DNA from: UBA2166 sp964463965
GTDB lineage: Bacteria; Nitrospirota; Nitrospiria; Nitrospirales; UBA2166
Direction of reading: 5' to 3'
NCBI GenBank assembly: GCA_964463965.1
Contig: CAYXED010000005.1
Coordinates: forward strand, 62,001-126,000
Length of the DNA stretch: 64,000 nucleotides
In this document: piece after piece, positions 61,491 to 64,000 of the stretch
Layout of the letters: each line of letters starts with the position of its first letter
Numbering within the stretch: position 1 is the stretch's first letter
Position numbers and translations under genes: made by a program
Notes under the pieces: generated by a model
Database searches by the model: none
What the model was told of the DNA's origin: nothing
Seen by the model: only the letters and a program-made list of their open reading frames with translations

Positions 61491-62870
61491 ATGCAACAGA
61501 AATATGTAAGAAATAGAGGTATCCTGCCCACCGGCCATATTCTTTTGTTGGCGCTATGGTTTTGTTTTGGATGGGTAGGTTCAAATCTGGTGTTCACAGA
61601 AAAAACCTTTGCAGCAGACCTGTTTATTGAAACTTCACGTATGAATTTTGAGCCAATTCCAGTTGCTGTGTTTCCATTTCGTGTTGATGGACTCCCGGAA
61701 GGGTTTGGGTATTTTCCTGAGGAAGTTGTCAAGGCTGATCTTCATCGTTCCCAGCTCTTTGATGTTAGGCAGATCGATGATATGGAGAATTTGAGAAGGA
61801 AAACTCCACAGCGTAGTCTCATTCAGCGGGTTTCAAATGCTGGAGTGCATGTATCTTTGTGGGGTAAAATTGAACGCCAAGTAGACCAAAGTACTCGAAA
61901 AGAGCAATTTGTTTTGCATGCATTTTTGTTTGAAGGAGAAGCTGGACGCAAGGTTTTGCGAAAAAAATACACAGGCAGCAAAAAACTCGTTCGTAAGATG
62001 ATTCACCGTTTGTCAAATATGATTATTGAACGATATACAGGCGAAAGAGGTATAGCTGGGACACAGATTGCGTTTGTTGCAGAGACCAATGGCGGAAGTA
62101 AGCAGCTGCGCGTGATGGGTTATGATGGATATCGTCCTCAGCCTATAACAGATAATACGGCGCCATTGAATTTGTTTCCGAGATGGTCACCAAAAAATCA
62201 TTTTCTTGCCTTTACGTCTTATCTTGATGATAACCCTGATATACATGTACTTGATTTAAAAACTGGTAAGACCAAAAACGTTGTTGCTTATGAGGGGGCC
62301 AATATTACTCCATCATGGTCACCTGATGGAAAGCAGCTTGCGTTTGCATCAAGTTTTGACGGTGATTCTGAAATCTATACGATTCAAGCTGATGATGGTT
62401 CAAGGCTTCAGCAGCTTACTGTTAATGGTTCAGCGAGTGACTTCGCGCCAACTTGGTCTCCTTCTGGAATGGAAATTGCGTTTTCTTCCGATAGAGGAAA
62501 CTCTCTGCAGATTTACGTAATGGATGCTGATGGGTCTAATGTTAGGAGATTGACTTACGATGGGAGGTATAATACGGCGCCGGCTTGGTCTCCCGACGGT
62601 TTTTGGATTGCGTACACTTGCCGAAAGAAACGTGGGCGATTGCAAATTTGTCGTGTGTCACCTGATGGACGTAATCCTGTTCAGGTGACAGATGGCCCGG
62701 GTGATCACGAATCCCCATCTTGGTCTCCGGATAGCCGTCATATTGTTTTTAGTTTGACTTCAAGGGGGCAGAGTCATATTCATTCTGTTTATCGTGATGG
62801 AAGGGGTTTAGAACAATTGACTAGGGGGTCCTACCGAGCCTCAAGTCCTAGTTGGGGGGCGTGGAAATGA
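61491..62870 (+). CDS. tolB: Tol-Pal system periplasmic protein TolB
   Basis: A 459-residue periplasmic protein with an uncleaved-looking longer leader (membrane segment about residues 16-36, ending TFAAD). The N-terminal domain (PIPVAVFPFRVDG, HRSQLFDVRQIDD) precedes a six-bladed propeller of PD40-type repeats: PRWSPKNHFLAFTS, PSWSPDGKQLAFAS, PTWSPSGMEIAFSSDRG, PAWSPDGFWIAYT and PSWSPDSRHIVFS. TolB binds Pal and TolA during cell division. Seven bases after the tolA-like gene. Confidence 0.95.
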   Translation: MQQKYVRNRGILPTGHILLLALWFCFGWVGSNLVFTEKTFAADLFIETSRMNFEPIPVAVFPFRVDGLPEGFGYFPEEVVKADLHRSQLFDVRQIDDMENLRRKTPQRSLIQRVSNAGVHVSLWGKIERQVDQSTRKEQFVLHAFLFEGEAGRKVLRKKYTGSKKLVRKMIHRLSNMIIERYTGERGIAGTQIAFVAETNGGSKQLRVMGYDGYRPQPITDNTAPLNLFPRWSPKNHFLAFTSYLDDNPDIHVLDLKTGKTKNVVAYEGANITPSWSPDGKQLAFASSFDGDSEIYTIQADDGSRLQQLTVNGSASDFAPTWSPSGMEIAFSSDRGNSLQIYVMDADGSNVRRLTYDGRYNTAPAWSPDGFWIAYTCRKKRGRLQICRVSPDGRNPVQVTDGPGDHESPSWSPDSRHIVFSLTSRGQSHIHSVYRDGRGLEQLTRGSYRASSPSWGAWK

Positions 62871-62922
62871 AATTGAGTGAGTGGTTAGTTGCCCTGACTT
62901 AAACAGAAGCCAATAATATTTG

Positions 62923-62936
62923 TGATATTAATATCA
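62923..62936. promoter_or_regulatory. 14-bp perfect palindrome upstream of pal
   Basis: TGATATTAATATCA is a perfect palindrome 22 bp before the pal ATG, in the 88-bp tolB-pal gap. It may be an operator or a small RNA hairpin; no regulator can be named. Confidence 0.3.
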
Positions 62937-62958
62937 TTCATACAAAAGGAGCTTTTTT

Positions 62959-64000
62959 ATGAGCGCGCATAAAGTAAGACATTGTAGAGATTATGTGGTC
63001 GTACTATTTATGTTTGCAATGCTTTCTGGCTGGGCTGGGTGTTCTACTGTCAAGGGACTAACGGCTACTGTTCCTGAGGGAGGTACTGCTGGTCAACAAG
63101 AACAAGAAGGTGCAGACTCTTCGCTCTCTGAAGCGGGTGGGGAAGGTGTTAAAACGATTGAAGCAATTGGCGTGATTGAAAGTGCAGAAGCAGACCGCTT
63201 GGAAGTTGCCATTGGGGATGATGGAGATATTGAAGAAGTTGAGATAGAGATACTAAGTGACCCGGATGGGAGTATGGGTTCAGGAGGTGTAATGGCTCGC
63301 ATTGCACCAAAAGATCTTGAGTTTGTACTTGGGAACCAGATGGGTGCTTCTTCGGGATCTGCAGGAGAGGAAGAAATTCGTATTGTCCCCTTTGTTCCTG
63401 ATGGTAGTTCGCATTCTTCAGGAACCGTAGACATTATTGGTGGGGATGTCGATGTTCCGGAGGGAGCTCCTGGAGCCAGTGATTTTGTTATAGTAGGGGC
63501 TAAAAAAGCAGGCAGTGCAGGCGAGGATGGGGCTAAAAAAGCAGGCAGTGCAGGCGAGGATGGGGCTAGTCAGGTGTCTGAGCCTCTTGTATTTGCCAGT
63601 GTTCAGCCTGATGACGTAGTAGCGTCTTCTGCCCTTGAACCTATTGCGTCTCCTGGAGAGTCGTTTTTTGTCAGGGAAGGCTTTGAAAACATCTACTTTG
63701 ATTTTGATCAATGGGCGATTCCTAAGTCAATGTACACGCGGTTGTCCGAACACGCAGATTGGTTAAAAGCTCACCCTGAGACGGAGATACGTATTGAGGG
63801 GCATTGTGATGTTCGAGGGAGTCGTGAGTATAATGTGGTCCTCGGAGAGAAACGTGCTCGTTCTGTGAAAAGCTTTCTTGTTGATTTAGGTGTTCCGGAA
63901 GCGCGTATTTCTTTGCTGAGTTTTGGGAAAGAAAGACTCTCATGCCTGCAGAGTGCTGAATCTTGTCATCAGGAAAATCGAAGAGCACAGGTGGTGCTAA
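62959..64000 (+). CDS. pal: Peptidoglycan-associated lipoprotein Pal, with long linker; 3'-partial
   Basis: The frame runs open to the right edge (347 complete codons). The ATG has AAGGAG (62946-62951) upstream. The N-terminal signal ends in a lipobox (SGWAGC, Cys at about residue 28), so it is an outer-membrane lipoprotein. A long acidic, Gly/Ser-rich linker of about 210 residues follows, including a perfect 33-bp tandem duplication (63496-63561, unit GAKKAGSAGED). The OmpA-like peptidoglycan-binding domain then begins at NIYFDFDQWAIP and shows RIEGHCDVRGSREYNVVLGE. Typical Pal proteins are about 170 residues, so this one is roughly twice as long because of the linker. Confidence 0.9.
   Translation, partial: MSAHKVRHCRDYVVVLFMFAMLSGWAGCSTVKGLTATVPEGGTAGQQEQEGADSSLSEAGGEGVKTIEAIGVIESAEADRLEVAIGDDGDIEEVEIEILSDPDGSMGSGGVMARIAPKDLEFVLGNQMGASSGSAGEEEIRIVPFVPDGSSHSSGTVDIIGGDVDVPEGAPGASDFVIVGAKKAGSAGEDGAKKAGSAGEDGASQVSEPLVFASVQPDDVVASSALEPIASPGESFFVREGFENIYFDFDQWAIPKSMYTRLSEHADWLKAHPETEIRIEGHCDVRGSREYNVVLGEKRARSVKSFLVDLGVPEARISLLSFGKERLSCLQSAESCHQENRRAQVVL

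Noticed and set aside
63093..63711. Minus-strand frames of 97-113 residues opposite pal
   Set aside because: They are antisense shadows; the plus-strand frame has a lipobox and an OmpA-like domain.
1..64000. CRISPR arrays, insertion sequences, prophage or toxin-antitoxin pairs
   Set aside because: No regularly spaced repeats, transposase motifs, phage structural genes or convincing small gene pairs were seen; nearly all space is taken by housekeeping genes.

Overview
The window is a dense stretch of bacterial chromosome, low to moderate in GC by eye, with no phage, plasmid, insertion sequence or CRISPR signature. The organism is a Gram-negative, respiring bacterium: it has a complete Tol-Pal envelope set, a Tat-exported molybdoenzyme, an LpoA-like periplasmic protein and most of a complex I operon. 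GTG and TTG starts and 1-30 bp gene overlaps are common. The gene orders (trmFO-xerC-hslV-hslU-argB; a gap-pgk-tpiA-secG run; tolQRAB-pal) resemble Nitrospirota, Nitrospinota or delta-proteobacteria-like lineages, but no ribosomal marker is present and I cannot fix the taxon.

Layout. 1-2.7 kb: end of glmU, then glmS (UDP-GlcNAc precursor supply). 2.8-3.4 kb: two small proteins (zinc-ribbon-like, DUF2905) with an unusual inverted hairpin repeat. 3.5-9.6 kb: a tight operon gatC-panD-gatA-DUF948-ytxH-gatB-eno-ftsB/divIC, followed by era. 10.6-12.5 kb: unknown small genes, an SMP-30-like secreted protein, and tRNA-Arg with a strong promoter. 12.7-16.5 kb: a three-domain acyl-activating / carrier / acyltransferase protein, a small unknown gene and a HAD hydrolase. 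16.6-22.3 kb: trmFO-xerC-hslV-hslU-argB, plus a stand-alone Lrp/AsnC ligand-binding domain. 22.4-32.6 kb: a MidA/NDUFAF7-like methyltransferase overlapping nuoA, then nuoB, fused nuoCD, a 294-bp gap with a possible leader peptide, and nuoEFGHI; nuoJKLMN are not here. 32.9-41.1 kb: rfbB, rfbD, a sulfurylase-APS kinase fusion whose sulfurylase motifs are degenerate, and a CAD-like (eukaryote-type) carA-carB pair. 41.2-50.0 kb: a Ski2-like helicase lacking its ATP-binding half, a YyaL-type thioredoxin-domain protein, purH-purD-purE and a sulfite-oxidase-like Tat protein. 50.1-57.3 kb (minus strand): a site-2 protease, trpS, gap, pgk, tpiA and secG, with an LpoA-like protein upstream. 57.5-64 kb: xerD, tRNA-Val, tRNA-Asp, tolQ-tolR-tolA-like-tolB and a 3'-truncated pal.

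Most of the window is housekeeping: amidotransferase-dependent tRNA charging, glycolysis, purine, pyrimidine and arginine precursors, respiration, chromosome dimer resolution and envelope integrity. I see no clearly new multi-gene defence or biosynthetic system. The points that most deserve follow-up are the motif-degenerate sulfurylase fused to an intact APS kinase beside dTDP-sugar genes, the AMP-ligase/ACP/PlsC fusion, the complex I methyltransferase joined to its likely target operon, the CAD-like CarAB pair, the half-helicase, the nuoE leader ORF, the inverted hairpin copy at 3.06-3.31 kb, and the internal repeats in the TolA-like and Pal proteins.
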